NCBI GenBank assembly: GCA_016647705.1 | Contig: CM028338.1 | Location: 24,749,077 to 24,813,076, forward strand | Direction of reading: 5' to 3' | Length of the DNA: 64,000 nucleotides | Source of the DNA: Eucommia ulmoides | Taxonomy: Eukaryota > Streptophyta > Magnoliopsida > Garryales > Eucommiaceae | Part shown: piece by piece, positions 23,865-35,011 of the stretch | How the letters are laid out: each line of letters opens with the position of its first letter | Position numbering within the stretch: the stretch's first letter is position 1 | Notes under the pieces: generated by a model | What the model saw: only the letters and a program-made list of their open reading frames with translations | Database searches by the model: none | Told to the model about the DNA's origin: nothing | Made by a program: the position numbers and the translations under genes

Positions 23865-26205
23865 AGTGATTTTCAAACGTTTTCTTTCTTTCATTTCTTT
23901 TTTGATGAAATAAATTAAACCCTCAATATAACACTTAAAAATACATGCACGGCAATTTTTCATTTCAAAAACACAAAATAAACAAAGAAAAAACAAAAAA
24001 AAAAATATATATATATTTTAAGAGAATCTACCAAAATGTTTAATTAAAAATGTGAAGTACGTTTTAGATGGTCATTGTTATAAAAATAAAAAATATATAT
24101 AATTTATTAATTAATCAAGACGGATTCTGAATGCAAAGATATTTTGTCTGATTTAATTTTAAAAGATGAAATGGTTGAATTTAATGTTGAGTTAGAGAAA
24201 AAAAAAACTCTCACATGTTACACCCCCTTAATTTTTTTTGCAACTTTTCACCTCACTCACCCCAAAATTCTCTTTGTCACTCTCTCTATAGGTCTCTGAC
24301 TACCCATTTCTCTTCCATCTAAACCCACTACCCCGCTCACCTTGAATTTGTGATATTGCTCGTCTCCTTTTCATCTAAATTTATAACTGACTTTTAGCCA
24401 CGGGACATCACTAGTATAAAACTTAAGTAAGAAAAATAATGAGTGTTTACCATCCTTTATAAAATTATATATATATAAAAGAAAAAAAAAGGTATAATTA
24501 AAAAGTTAAATATAAAACTAAAGTAAAAAAATGAGTGATTACTGTTATTTATAAATAAAAAAAAATTGGAAAAAAAGAAGAAGATATAATTAGAACTTAA
24601 AATAGAAAATTAAAGTAGGAAAAATAACGAGTATTTTCGGTAATTTGATTTTGAATGTAGAAAATGGTGTAATAGTTGATTTTAGAAGTTCGAGTAAATT
24701 TTATAACCTTGTTTTTTATAATCTATTTTTAGACTAATCCAATATGTATATGCGAGCACAATTTTTTGTCATGTAGTTCCTACAAAAGCACTTACATCTC
24801 TTATACTTTTGATTAAACTACTTGTCGGAAAAAATATTAAATCTGATGAATGTATATGAATGCACCTAAAAGTGGATCTTTTTTTCTTTTTTTTGGCTAA
24901 ATAAGTTTTTTTTTTTTTTTTTAAATATCCTTAAACATTTTTATTCCTATTATTCCATTATCTATCTCCTTTGTTTTATTTTTTAAAATGATTTTCATCT
25001 TCTTAAACTTCTTCAGCCATCACCCAACAATAAATTTGATTTATCGTAATTCAACTTTGAACGAAGAAGGGAGTGTATTAATTGATTTTAGAAATGCCAA
25101 TAAATTTACCACAATTTCCCCATGTACATAGTAAAAAACACTTACGTCCCTACTATTTTATTAAAACTATTAAATCTAAGGTAATGTATACCAAACACGT
25201 ACATCTGTGAACGGTGTCTTTTTTATTACTAATAATTTTTTTGGTTCCCAATACCCCTCAATATTTTAGTCTCTTTTTCTTTTTCTTTTTTCATTATCTA
25301 ATTATCTCCTTTCTTTTATTTTCTTAAAATGATTTTCTTCATTTTCTTCAACAACTTCAACCATCACCCAATGCCACCGCCATCCAACATGCATCAAATT
25401 ACCTTACAAAGTTAAAGTCAAGAACGCAAACATGAGAAAATTGGACTCAAATACAAAACCATAAACATGAGAGAGTTTGGCTCAAAGGCCAAAAAAAATG
25501 AGAGACGGATTAAGAAAACCTAATAGAAATAAATAAAAACCAAAGAAAAAATGGTAGCTGAAGATTTGGAAGATTTTTTTTCAGAACTGTATGTAATATT
25601 TGCTTTTTGGATCAAGTCGAAGAAAAGAAGAAATTGGAGTTGTGGAATTGCAAAAAATTGCTAAAGAAATCACAAATCTCCTCCCTGCAGATTGGGATCT
25701 CCTATCTCCATACCGAGCAAAGTACAATGTGGTAATAAATAAATGTCTTGGTTTAGTCTTCCAGTGGAAGGCATTGATCGTAAGATGGATCTACAATTTT
25801 GAAGCTCCTCCTAAGTCAACCTTTGCTTTTGCGCAACAATTTGCTTCCTTGTTCTTCTAGGTGAACAACTACATTGTGGTTCCTTCTTTCCATTCATTGG
25901 GAATGGTGTTTGGGCGAAAGAATTCCCCCATTCATCTACTTTTGAAATCAAAACATGGCCTAAATCACAGAACAAAACGCAATCACCACATGTTGAACAT
26001 TAGAAATGATGAAACTACCCCCATCAAAACATCACGTCCAACTCACTCGAATTTCCACCAGAGGGTCCATATAGGTATACTTTAGGGACCAAAAATGTAA
26101 TTTCCTCTTCAATGAATAGAAAAGGAAACCCAAAGACAGAAACGCCAAGTATTGGAATGCATTGATTATGGTAATGGCATCGGGATAAATCCAAAAAAAG
26201 CCATA
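23865..26205. other. AT-rich non-coding region with a diverged direct duplication
   Basis: No gene is recognised. Two diverged copies of a roughly 300-bp unit lie at about 24720-25022 and 25090-25370: both run CATGTA..., AAGCACTTAC or AACACTTACGTCC, then TTATCTCCTTTSTTTTATT, AAAATGATTTTC and CATCACCCAA. Poly-T and poly-A tracts are common. Confidence 0.5.
25600..25860 (+). other. Unrecognised open frame of 86 codons
   Basis: It reads MLFGSSRRKEEIGVVELQ and continues through LLPADWDLLSPYRAKYN and VFQWKALIVRWIYNF. The composition looks protein-like rather than low-complexity, but I recognise no domain. It has no supporting neighbours and no clear promoter. It may be a captured exon or chance. 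It lies just beyond the 3' end of QCR9, on the opposite strand. Confidence 0.2.
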
Positions 26206-26211
26206 TTTATT
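26206..26211 (-). terminator. Probable polyadenylation signal of QCR9
   Basis: AATAAA on the minus strand, about 90 nt after the QCR9 stop codon. Confidence 0.45.
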
Positions 26212-26297
26212 GCAAATCACTCAATGTTTCATTTCACTCCAAAGAGGAGACGATCAAAAAAGAGAAAGAAAAAGAAATAGAAATAGAAATTGGGTAT

Positions 26298-29200
26298 TCA
26301 TTCGGATGGCCTCTGTCCTAAAACAGGAATGTCCTCGTACCGCTTCTGCAATGAGTCCAAAAGAAGAGAAAATGATGGTTAGATATGCAGGAACTGACAC
26401 CTAACCAAGACAGTTTTGAGGATAAACTACAGAATTTACCAAATTTCAACTGAACTATTATATCATACAAATATCAACCCCCAAAAGAAAACCACTATTA
26501 TATCATACAGATCAACCCGAAGGGAAAAGAGAGAGAAGAAAAGGGTACCATGAATACTGAAAAAGTAACATCTAGATACTATGTCTATTTTACCAATCAG
26601 GAATTTCAACTGCACAAATAAATTAAGAGACTCTAGAATGGTTTTCATTGTCTTAATACGGTGGGATTTACCCAAGAAGTGTTGGTCCGGTTGATCCCCT
26701 CGTCAACCAGGTTCAACTCTCTTAGGAGCACTTTGGGATTTAAATCTTGAATTTAATTCTGAATGCATCAAACCAATGTGGGGGAATGCACCTTTAAGAT
26801 CGTCAGATAAGGTGATTAGTCAAGGCGCGCGTAAATTGGCTAAAACACACCTTACCTAAAAAAAAAAAAAAAAAAAATAGGATGGGATTTGGAACCTAGT
26901 GACCACCTTTCTTCCCCTGTCCGATTTCTGCTAAAATCTAGGGATTTTATGGAAGGGAAATTAGTTATTCTATCATTTTTTCCGACTACAGAGGATTTCA
27001 TCCCTTGAGCCATTGACACTTGCAGGGGGAATACTTGCAAAACTTTTTCATATACTGTTTTTCTTTTTTCTTCTTTTTTGCTGTTTCTTTGGATAGGTTA
27101 GGTATAATTTTACTGATCTTTACCAAAGTTACATCAACTTTTAACACAATGGATCATGACTCATATTTTGGTATAACTATACTGGATCTCATACTTGGAT
27201 TATTCGTATTAATTTTAAGTCAATATTATTAAGACGAACAAATTAAGAACCAACAGACTTACAGATCAAAATCTACCCCGCAGGTCCGGGTGGGGTAGAT
27301 TTGGCTTTAGATGCACAAAGTGGTAGGAGGGACTCCTAGAAGCCTATAAGGTTCAAAGATTTGGACCGTTTAAAATGCGTACAACATTTTTGACAAATAT
27401 ATAACCTATTCGATTAGTGAAAGAGTTTTGTTTCAAATTAGTATATTAACCATGCAAATCCTTGCGTACATAAATCAAAAAAAGGCTAAAATATTTGAAG
27501 AGAGGGGAATGAATAACTAACATGATACTATGATAGCAGCGAGCTTCGTGAAACTTCTCAACAGGAAGAGCATAGTCAAGAATCTAACACCGAAGCCTAA
27601 CTATTTAGAAGGATCGTGCTACAAAGGTGTCTAGGAAGTCGCAGATGGGCTACAGTACCATGGTAGGGTGGAGGGGAGGCAATAAGCTGAAGTGGAAAGA
27701 AGTAGGAGAAACAGAAAGAAAAAATAAAAAAGTTAAAGGGCAATTTGTCACTACACCTGAAGAACAAATTGACGAATTTTATAATTTACATCCATGAAAT
27801 TAGTGAAAGTCATCTGTATGCTCAACCTTTACTTTAAGAACCTCATTTTGTCTAGATTCACCCTACCAAGAAGAGAAAGATAAAGAGAGGAGAGAAAGGG
27901 CATATAGGCTCAGGAAGGAGAGAGATTACACACATACATACACATAACCTAATTAAACAAGAAAGCAAAAGTGAAATCTCATATTTTCTGTCAGAATAAC
28001 AGAATGAAGATCATTGCTATTTTTAGGGCAAATTACTTTTTGACCCATTTTTGTAAATAGTCTCCTTTCTTAGGGAAGTCTCATTTTAAACGTATCTTTC
28101 ATTTTCTTTAGCATGGAATCTCAAATTATGCCATAAGCTAGCTCTCTTACAAGGATCATTAGCACCATTGACCATACACAAATGAGATATTGCAATCCTG
28201 CTTCCTCTCAATCAGATTAACATCCAGATGAAGAACCTGGTCACTCATACCAATAGTGGATATAGAAAGAACAAGGAGATTCCATCTAACCCAAATCCTA
28301 CCATTAAGGTTATGGCCATCATTCTCAACGTTCTTTCTTTTTCGAGTTTATATAGCATATATGAGGGTACAGAGAGAGGTCACTTGAGTGAGCCATTCCC
28401 TTGATTGCGCGTACCTGTATTTCGTTCATGTCTTCCATCTATTCTCTTGTTTTAGTAGGGTAAGCCATATGGTCCTTCCCTCAGTTTCTGCAGTTAAGTT
28501 AGATGGCAAATTGTCATGAGCACCTGATATTCTAGAAGGCAGAATCATCTTTCGGATTGATATTTTAAAAAACAATCTCCTTCGGTCCTTCCCTTCCCAC
28601 TTCTTTTCTTTTGTCTCTCTTCAACTCTCTTGTCATTCAGGAAGCACTCATACCCAATAGCATCAAGCAACCAAACAAACTTGGTCATTGGTATTTTTTA
28701 AGAAATTATATTTTTGACCCTCTAGCTTTGACACTATTTTCAAGTTGTCCCCTATCTTTGGAGTGTGTCACTTTATACCTTGTATCTTTAATTTCGCTAT
28801 TAAATATGTTGGAATAATAAACTTGATTTAGCAATTTAATATTTATTGGAGAGTTAATGAGTAATAAGTTGATCACTGATGATGGATATAAGTTACGTGA
28901 GTTAGTGGTGATAGTGGTTAATTAGTAAATATAATAAAGGATTAAGATAATGGTGTCTTTACATCTTATAATAGTTACATATGTTGTATGCTTATATAAA
29001 CATCATCTAGTATAAATAGAGTGGTGAAGTAGAATAGAAAAGTGGAGTTGAGTAGAGTTTTGTGAGTTGCGAAACTTATGTGAGTTGTCTCTTGTATTGT
29101 ATATGAGTTTTGAGTAATGGTCATATTTCATAGTATTTTCTCCTCCCTTCATATATGTAGTTCCGCATAAATACGGTATCAGAGTTTGAGAATATTCTAG

Positions 29201-32200
29201 TATTTGAGAATATTCTAGTATAGAGATATTGGAATTTGTTGTATTTTATTTATCTGATACCATCTAGCCGTGGTATCTTAGCTAATGAAATCCTAGGAGT
29301 AACGTTAATCTTGCAAGAGCATCCAAGACGTACTTCTTGTGTGAGAAGTTGATGTTCTGTAATTACAAGAGAATGAGAATTATTCTAACATCCTACTCAA
29401 AGGCATGCAACGTATGGGATGCGATTTGAGAAGAACCAAGTATTGGTTTGAAGAAAAATTCCAAAAGAGGAAAGTAGAAAAGACACTTGGAATTTTTAGA
29501 AAGGCCAATCATTATGAGATATGGCTGAATTTTGAACTAAAATATCCATACGAGACCTGGAAGGAGCTAGAAACTTTTACTTCTGATTGTGCAAATGAAC
29601 ATTTACTCTTGGAGTACTGGGTATAATGTTTTGAAAATGATGAAGTCATAGACGAAGAATGTGAAGATGCTTCAAATGATGATGAAGAAGATTGTTTTGA
29701 CAATGAAGGTTCACCATTGGAAGAGATACAAGTACAAGAAGAAATTGAAGGATCAACAAGTGAACACGTGACATTCTTCATTGAAGAAGAAATAACTCCA
29801 AATATTTGCAGAGAAGAAATTAAGGTGGACGAAGAGAATTGTGACATGGAGACAAAAAGTGATGAATTTCAAGAGCTAAAAAATCAAGTATGAATTTGTT
29901 TTGTGAAGAAAATTTGATTACATTGTTTTCTTTGCATAAAAATAAAATTTCCTTCGACTCAAAAGAATTGGGAAAAAAAAGAAAAAAGTTACCAAAACAA
30001 TGTGGAAGTTGGTGAATTCAATATGGAAAATTCTTTTTTGAAGGAAAATTCTTTTTTTGGAGAAAAATAAAAATAAAGAATTCACGGAAATTAATGACAA
30101 GATTGTGGATGATGATAATTTCATGATATTTTATGCAAAATTGGTGTGGAGAATATTTTAAGTGATACAGGTTGGATCAATATGGAGAAATATTTTAATC
30201 CGGAAGAACTAGAGCAACCAAAGTTGAATCATCATTAGAATTTCAAGAAAAGTGTCAAAATGGAAGATTTGCACAAGCAAAAAGAAAAGTTGAACGTGGA
30301 AAAGGAAGAAAATTGTACATGTCTTTCACTATAAAAGAGATGACACAAAAGATGGTTGCATTGGAAGATGATGGAAACTTGATTATGAAAATTGTCTCTA
30401 AACCCTTAAACCATGGAGATTTGCAAGCAAAGGACATGGTTGTGAAAAATCAAGTTTAAGGAGGGGTGTTGGAATAATAAACTTGACTTAGTAATTTAAT
30501 ATTTTTTGGTGAGTTAGTGAGTAATAAGTGAATCAATGATGACGGATATAAATAATGTGAGTTAGTGGTGATAGTGGTTAATTAGTAAAAGTAATAAAGG
30601 ATTAAGATAATTATGTATTTACATCTTATAGGAGTTACATATGTTGTATGGTTATATAAACATCATGTAGTATAAATAGAGTGGTGAAGTAGAATAAAAA
30701 AGTGGACTTGAGTGAGTTTTGTGAGTTGAGAAACTTGAGTTTCTCCTATTTTGTTATATGAGTTTTGAGTAAAGGTCATATTTCATAGAGTGTCGTCTCC
30801 TCCCTTCATGTATGTAGTTCCACAGAAATATAGTATCAGAGTTTGAGAATATTCTAATATATAGAAATTGGAATTTATTGTATTTTATTTATCTGATACC
30901 ACCTAACAAAATAGTCCTTTGATTAGTTTTTGCAATCAAGTTACACGGGCAAATTTTCACATGCACCTGACATTCGAGAAGGGCATTACCGCATTTTGCA
31001 TTGATTATTTTGTAAGGATCCTTTCCCTTTTCATTATGTTTTTTTCTCTCTTCTCTCTCCAACTCCGTCTATCATTCACAAAGCCCCATACAAACAGTTC
31101 CAACCACCCCACAAGTCCACCTCCACCACAATCACAACAACCCATATGCTAAAGTTGAATAAAAAATAAAAAACACAAACCGAGAGTTGATTACAAAATA
31201 ATCGAATATGTGTACATTTTCTCTCCCAATTAAATTAAATCCGGGACCCCAAAACCCAAAATTCAAGAAAGTAAATTACTTTCTTAACTACCCAACTTCG
31301 ATGAAAGTCTAACACCACCCGAAGTGAAGCATCAAAGTTTACAAATCATGCGAAAGACGAATTGGTCAATATATATAATAAAGGAATCAAAACACCATCA
31401 TGTGAAGAGAGAGAGAGTTTATTGTGGGCAAAAAAAATCTCAAACAAGTTTTTAGTGCTGAGCTACCAAGGAGACAAGGAAAATCGAAGGGGAAAAAAAA
31501 GATTGCACTAGTAATATTACCTATGCTTCGCTAAGATCCAAATGGGGTGGGTCGCAATGGCGCCAATGACTCAGTATGATGATCTTGGGTTTGTTTCAGC
31601 AATAGGAGTTGCAGTGGTGGAAATGTCGAGGGACCGGTGAGGAGGACCACATATGTGGTGTTTGAGCACTTGGGCTACGACCAAGGCATGCTCGATTTCA
31701 ATTTCGATTCTCTCCTATTTGGATTTGAAGAACTAGATATTTATTTCCAGTGAAATTACGGTTCATCGTGTGATATTGAGGGTTAAGGGAAAAAAAGCAT
31801 CGAATTTGCGGAGAGAGAAACAAGAGGTGTCGCCAATAGGCTGTCACACATGTTAATCCTAATACCCACCACATTTTCTTCTACATGTGATCCTGGCAAA
31901 AGCCACATGAATGAAATGAATGCAGACAGTAACTCAGTCTCAAAGCAGTCACGAGCAATTACAGAAAAACTATCTTTCGGCTTGGGCAACCACATTTTTT
32001 GTCTTATGTCATAGATAAGAGAGCAATATACAACAGCACTACTCCCCAGTTCATGTTTGAAAATCACATACCATCTAGCCATCCTAAGTCCCAACACATC
32101 TATATCAAGCAAAAAACCAACATTAAAATCATGCCTATTAATTGTATCGGAATAAATCAAGTACCACGCACCAGCCGACATTAAGAAAAGCTAACAGTTT

Positions 32201-32719
32201 ATTTAGAGGAAGTCAATTATACATACCCCAACATTGTTGTACTCCCAAAGCTTGTGAACTCCGTAGTCCACAGCCTGGAAATCATAAAATCAACAGCATC
32301 ATTTTAATTGTTCAAAAAATTAATCTCAAACATGACCACTATGGTACCATTTATCATCCAATCTCATCGAATTGAAAGCAATCAAAATAGACATCAGAAA
32401 TGCAGCCAGCGATCCTTCTAGCACAAACACCAAGAAATTTTCGAACAGATGCTTAAATTTTACTTAAGACCAAAATTTCTCAAATCAACAACTTCGATCT
32501 GAGACATATTAAATAGCTCCTCAAAGGAATTCGATCTGAAACATATTACATACCAGATGGGTAAAAAACACGAATATATTCAAAATGAAAGAACCCTACC
32601 CGTTCACCGAGGAAAGCGCCAGCAATGACGAACGTAACATAGACGGAATTCCGTCGCATAATAACTCTGTAGAGACCTTCGAAAAGGCCGCCTCCGCCTC
32701 TTCGAGCTGCCGAATCCAT
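26298..32719 (-). CDS. QCR9: Cytochrome bc1 complex (complex III) subunit 9, three exons
   Basis: The small subunit 9 (UCRX/QCR9) of mitochondrial ubiquinol-cytochrome c reductase. It is a single-span inner-membrane protein that packs with cytochrome c1 and the Rieske protein. Minus-strand exons: 32719-32600 (40 codons), 32274-32227 (16 codons) and 26345-26298 (15 codons plus TGA). The total is 71 residues, normal for plant QCR9. Exon 1 reads MDSAARRGGGGLFEGLYRV and holds the membrane span (VYVTFVIAGAFLG, about residues 26-38). Exon 2 gives AVDYGVHKLWEYNNVG and exon 3 KRYEDIPVLGQRPSE. All junctions are phase 0 with GT/AG borders (CGG|GTAGGG, CCAG|GCT, GGG|GTATGT, TTGCAG|AAG). The frame is open upstream of the chosen ATG, through a GA repeat, but the family begins at MDSAARR. 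Intron 1 is 325 bp; intron 2 is 5,881 bp and contains a Copia-like fossil on the opposite strand. All key residues look intact. Confidence 0.93.
26346..28806. other. QCR9 intron 2, 3' half: non-coding with MITE-like repeat
   Basis: No coding signal. A purine tract (A18) lies at 26860. 28024-28560 carries a copy of the dispersed repeat (GGGCAAATTACTTTTTGACCC ... GGTCCTTCCCTCAGTTTCTG ... GGCAAATTGTCATGAGCACC). A second copy starts near 28690. Confidence 0.5.
28690..31010. repeat. Dispersed MITE-like repeat split by a Copia-like element
   Basis: The left half, 28690-28806 (TTTTTGACCCTCTAGC ... GTGTGTCACTTTATACC), and the right half, 30902-31010 (AATAGTCCTTTGATTAGTTT ... CACATGCACCTGACATTC), together match the unit seen at 17307 and 28024. 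The Copia-like element lies exactly between them. Confidence 0.5.
28807..30901 (+). mobile_element. Small non-autonomous Copia-like LTR element in QCR9 intron 2
   Basis: The LTRs are 28807-29262 and 30467-30901; both start TGTTGGAATAATAAACTTGA and end TTATCTGATACCA. A worn initiator-Met-type primer site (TGGTATCTTAGCT) is at 29271. A polypurine tract (TTTAAGGAGGGG) is at 30455-30466. The 1.2-kb interior has weak gag-like similarity near 29350-29600 and an acidic stretch (29640-29890), with no polymerase. Each LTR holds TATAAATAGAGTGG. No matching target duplication was found. It is broken with several breaks; the LTRs differ by several percent by eye. It lies antisense to QCR9. Confidence 0.75.
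30902..32226. other. QCR9 intron 2, 5' half: non-coding
   Basis: No recognised feature beyond the repeat end at 31010. One 132-codon minus-strand frame (31783-32181) resembles nothing I know and is probably chance. Confidence 0.4.
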
Positions 32720-32740
32720 GGCGCCGTCTTTCCCTCTCCT

Positions 32741-32760
32741 CTCTCTCTCTCTCTCTCTCT
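32741..32760. repeat. (CT)n microsatellite in QCR9 5' UTR
   Basis: About ten CT units, read as (GA)n on the QCR9 mRNA strand, about 20 nt before the start codon. Confidence 0.95.
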
Positions 32761-32851
32761 CAATGAAATCAACGTTTCGTTCCAGTTGCGAATCGAGTTG
32801 AGATCTTGTTATGGGAGGTCCACCGTGTAATGAAATCAGATCCGGAGGATC

Positions 32852-32862
32852 CAAATATAAAT
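32852..32862 (-). promoter_or_regulatory. Possible TATA box of QCR9
   Basis: TTTATATTTGG on the minus strand, about 135 bp upstream of the start codon. This would give a leader of about 100 nt that includes the GA repeat. Confidence 0.35.
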
Positions 32863-32983
32863 GGGTTAACTTCGACAAGATCCCTATCTATATAACTAGT
32901 ATGTATGTATGCCGTGTGCACGTGGAATGCTCTAATGTTATATATTCTATAAATCACAACATAATTATATTTTGAAATATTTT

Positions 32984-33145
32984 CAGCCGTCAGATTGAAT
33001 TTCTGATGGTCGAAATTGAACCTAGACACATTACACATTTGAGATATTTTAGACCGTTTGATCGAATATCCAACGGTTGAGATTGTATAAGATCAAGAGA
33101 TATTTTTTACCGTGAGATTAATTTTGATCAGACAGTCAAGATCAA
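32984..33145. repeat. Three degenerate inverted-repeat units
   Basis: CCGTCAGATTGAATTTCTGA-TGG, then CCGTTTGATCGAATATCCAA-CGG, then a worn third unit (ACCGTGAGATTAATTTTGAT-CAGACAGT), spaced about 62 bp apart. This CCGTTGGAT/ATCCAACGG cassette is common in plant intergenic DNA. Confidence 0.5.
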
Positions 33146-33999
33146 ATTCATTTTGAAAAATACCTAAAAATTATCGGCAAATTTCTCAATTTCCTAACAA
33201 ATCTGCGTATTTTCTCCTAACCTAATCAATCTCCATATCCCTTGCCGTATCTAACCAGCTTACCTCAATCACTCCTGACAAAATATGATCTAATCTTTCC
33301 TTTTCGCAATCGCACCAGTCCTCTTTTGAAATCCCTTTGTTCCTCTTCGATCGCAATCCCCTCGCTTCTTTTTCCAATTCCTCAACTCAACCTCTGATCT
33401 CCACGCACCAGACGATTTAGAAATTTCTCAAACTTTGCTTTTTTATTTGATTTTTCACTTTGAAACTTCGCATCGGCTCCATCTCTTTATCGGTGATGAT
33501 CCATCGGAGTAAATCCACAACAGCCTCCGCCCTCCCAACCCACGTTGCCGTTACAACAGAAGCAACACAGCAAGGGTCCATCTCTAGATCGGCATCCCAG
33601 CCTCCACGCAACCGTCCTTCCTTTAATTGGGCATCATCGCCTTGCGAAACCACCAAACCGATGAGGTATCTCTGCCGGTGATAACAAAATCGAGGGTTTT
33701 CCGTCGCTGTCTCATTTCTTCATGAAACGGGATAATAGATTGTCAGACGAAGTCAGTTGACGAGCGGTGAGAGCTTCCGTCACGTAACACCAGATTCGCA
33801 CAGGGGTATACACTAGATTTCATCCTCTAGATTTTCCATCACTAACGCCAGCTCCTCCGCTTTGGTATTACCCATTTTTTTACCATCATTTTGTTTGGTT
33901 TAACTATGTTCCACGCATTTTTTTATTTATTTTTAGGGCTAATAATTTGTATATTTGACTCAGATTTTAGGGAAATCATTGCACACGACCTGGATTTCA
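33146..33999 (+). other. Upstream region of the 34000 candidate gene
   Basis: The composition changes from AT-rich to mixed, pyrimidine-rich sequence, as in a plant 5' UTR or promoter. A 60-codon frame (33496-33681) ends at a possible donor site (ATGAG|GTATCT), but its splice to 33971 would read into a stop after a few codons. Confidence 0.25.
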
Positions 34000-35011
34000 A
34001 TGTCTGCGCCTAGAATTTGCCCTGCTACTGTGGAGAGGTAAAACTAATTGCAAATGTTCCATTTGTTCATCATTTGTTATTGTTTGATTTTGTTTTACAG
34101 TTTTTTGTTTCATTTTGTTTAGGGATTTAATTTGATTTGTTTGATTTGATTAGGTATTAGGTATTTTGATTTGATTTTTTGACGGTAGGGATTTTGATTT
34201 GATTTCTTGATTGCAGGGATTTGATTCATTTTAGGGATTTTACCCCCATTCTTGAGTTTATTTGTTTTAGTGATTTTTATTTGATTTTTGGTTTAGGTAT
34301 TTTGATTTGATTTCTTTGTTTTCAAATATCCAAGTAAAAAGTCTTCTGTGGACAACATAATAGCAAAAGGTAAGCCAATCAGCTTAACATGTATATGCTA
34401 ATTTGACTAATCCTATTTTGGGGTTTCAATATTTTGCTCCAATTGAAATTACATCACATGTTGTATGTGTATCCATGTACAATCACCATTACATGTTAGG
34501 TGGCCTAAACCTCTATTTTTTGGATTTCTCTTGCCTTACCTCTAGCTGTCTAGATTGTGATTTCAAGAATAAGTTTGACAATGATTTGTGAATTTTGAAG
34601 GAGCAGATATGATACAATTTGCTTTGAGAAATTAATGTTGTTTAGATTGTGATTACTAGAATAATATTGACAATGATTGGTGAATTGAAGTAATACATGT
34701 GATTTGCAACTGGGGTTTTTTTCTCTTTGCATATTATGAGCATAATGCATATTGACATTATTTATTAGTTGTTGCTAGCTATAATTGGGGACTCATAAGT
34801 AATTTGTTAAGATCAATGTGAGATTTTAATTACTATTAGTTTCATTATTGCAGGTTCATCTGATGCACCTTCTATAGGCACCACTGTCAAGCCAATTGTT
34901 GTTTTGACTCAAAAAGGTGCCGGAGTCATCTCGAAAGCTCCATCTTCTAATGTCCATACTTCTAGTTCTAACACCAAGGCCCCCACAACCCCTTCAAAGG
35001 GAATGCTTTGA
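34000..35011 (+). CDS. Candidate three-exon gene for a 76-residue Ser/Thr/Lys-rich protein
   Basis: Exons 34000-34037, 34335-34369 and 34854-35011 join in frame with GT/AG borders (GAGAG|GTAAAA, TCCAAG|TAAAAA, CAAAAG|GTAAGC, TTGCAG|GTTCAT). The product begins MSAPRICPATVESKK, continues with GSSDAPSIGTTVKPIVVL, and ends in a Ser/Thr/Pro-rich tail before TGA at 35011. No domain, signal peptide or membrane span is seen. The in-frame fit of two junctions, the best acceptor (TTTCATTATTGCAG) and the richer composition of exon 3 are the support. It could also be a captured fragment or the wrong start. I do not recognise the protein. Confidence 0.3.

Noticed and set aside
29512-29847. Serine-rich minus-strand frame
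   Set aside because: Antisense of the acidic (GAA/GAT-rich) interior of the Copia-like element; the serine run is a by-product.
31783-32181. 132-codon minus-strand frame inside QCR9 intron 2
   Set aside because: No recognisable domain, lies wholly in an intron, and its composition matches the surroundings. Treated as chance.
32546-32878. Longer QCR9 start including an ERERER stretch
   Set aside because: The upstream frame is open only through the GA microsatellite in the 5' UTR, and the protein family starts at MDSAARR.
33496-33681. First exon for the 34000 candidate gene
   Set aside because: Joining its donor to the 33971 acceptor reads into a stop after about 13 codons, so it does not extend the candidate.
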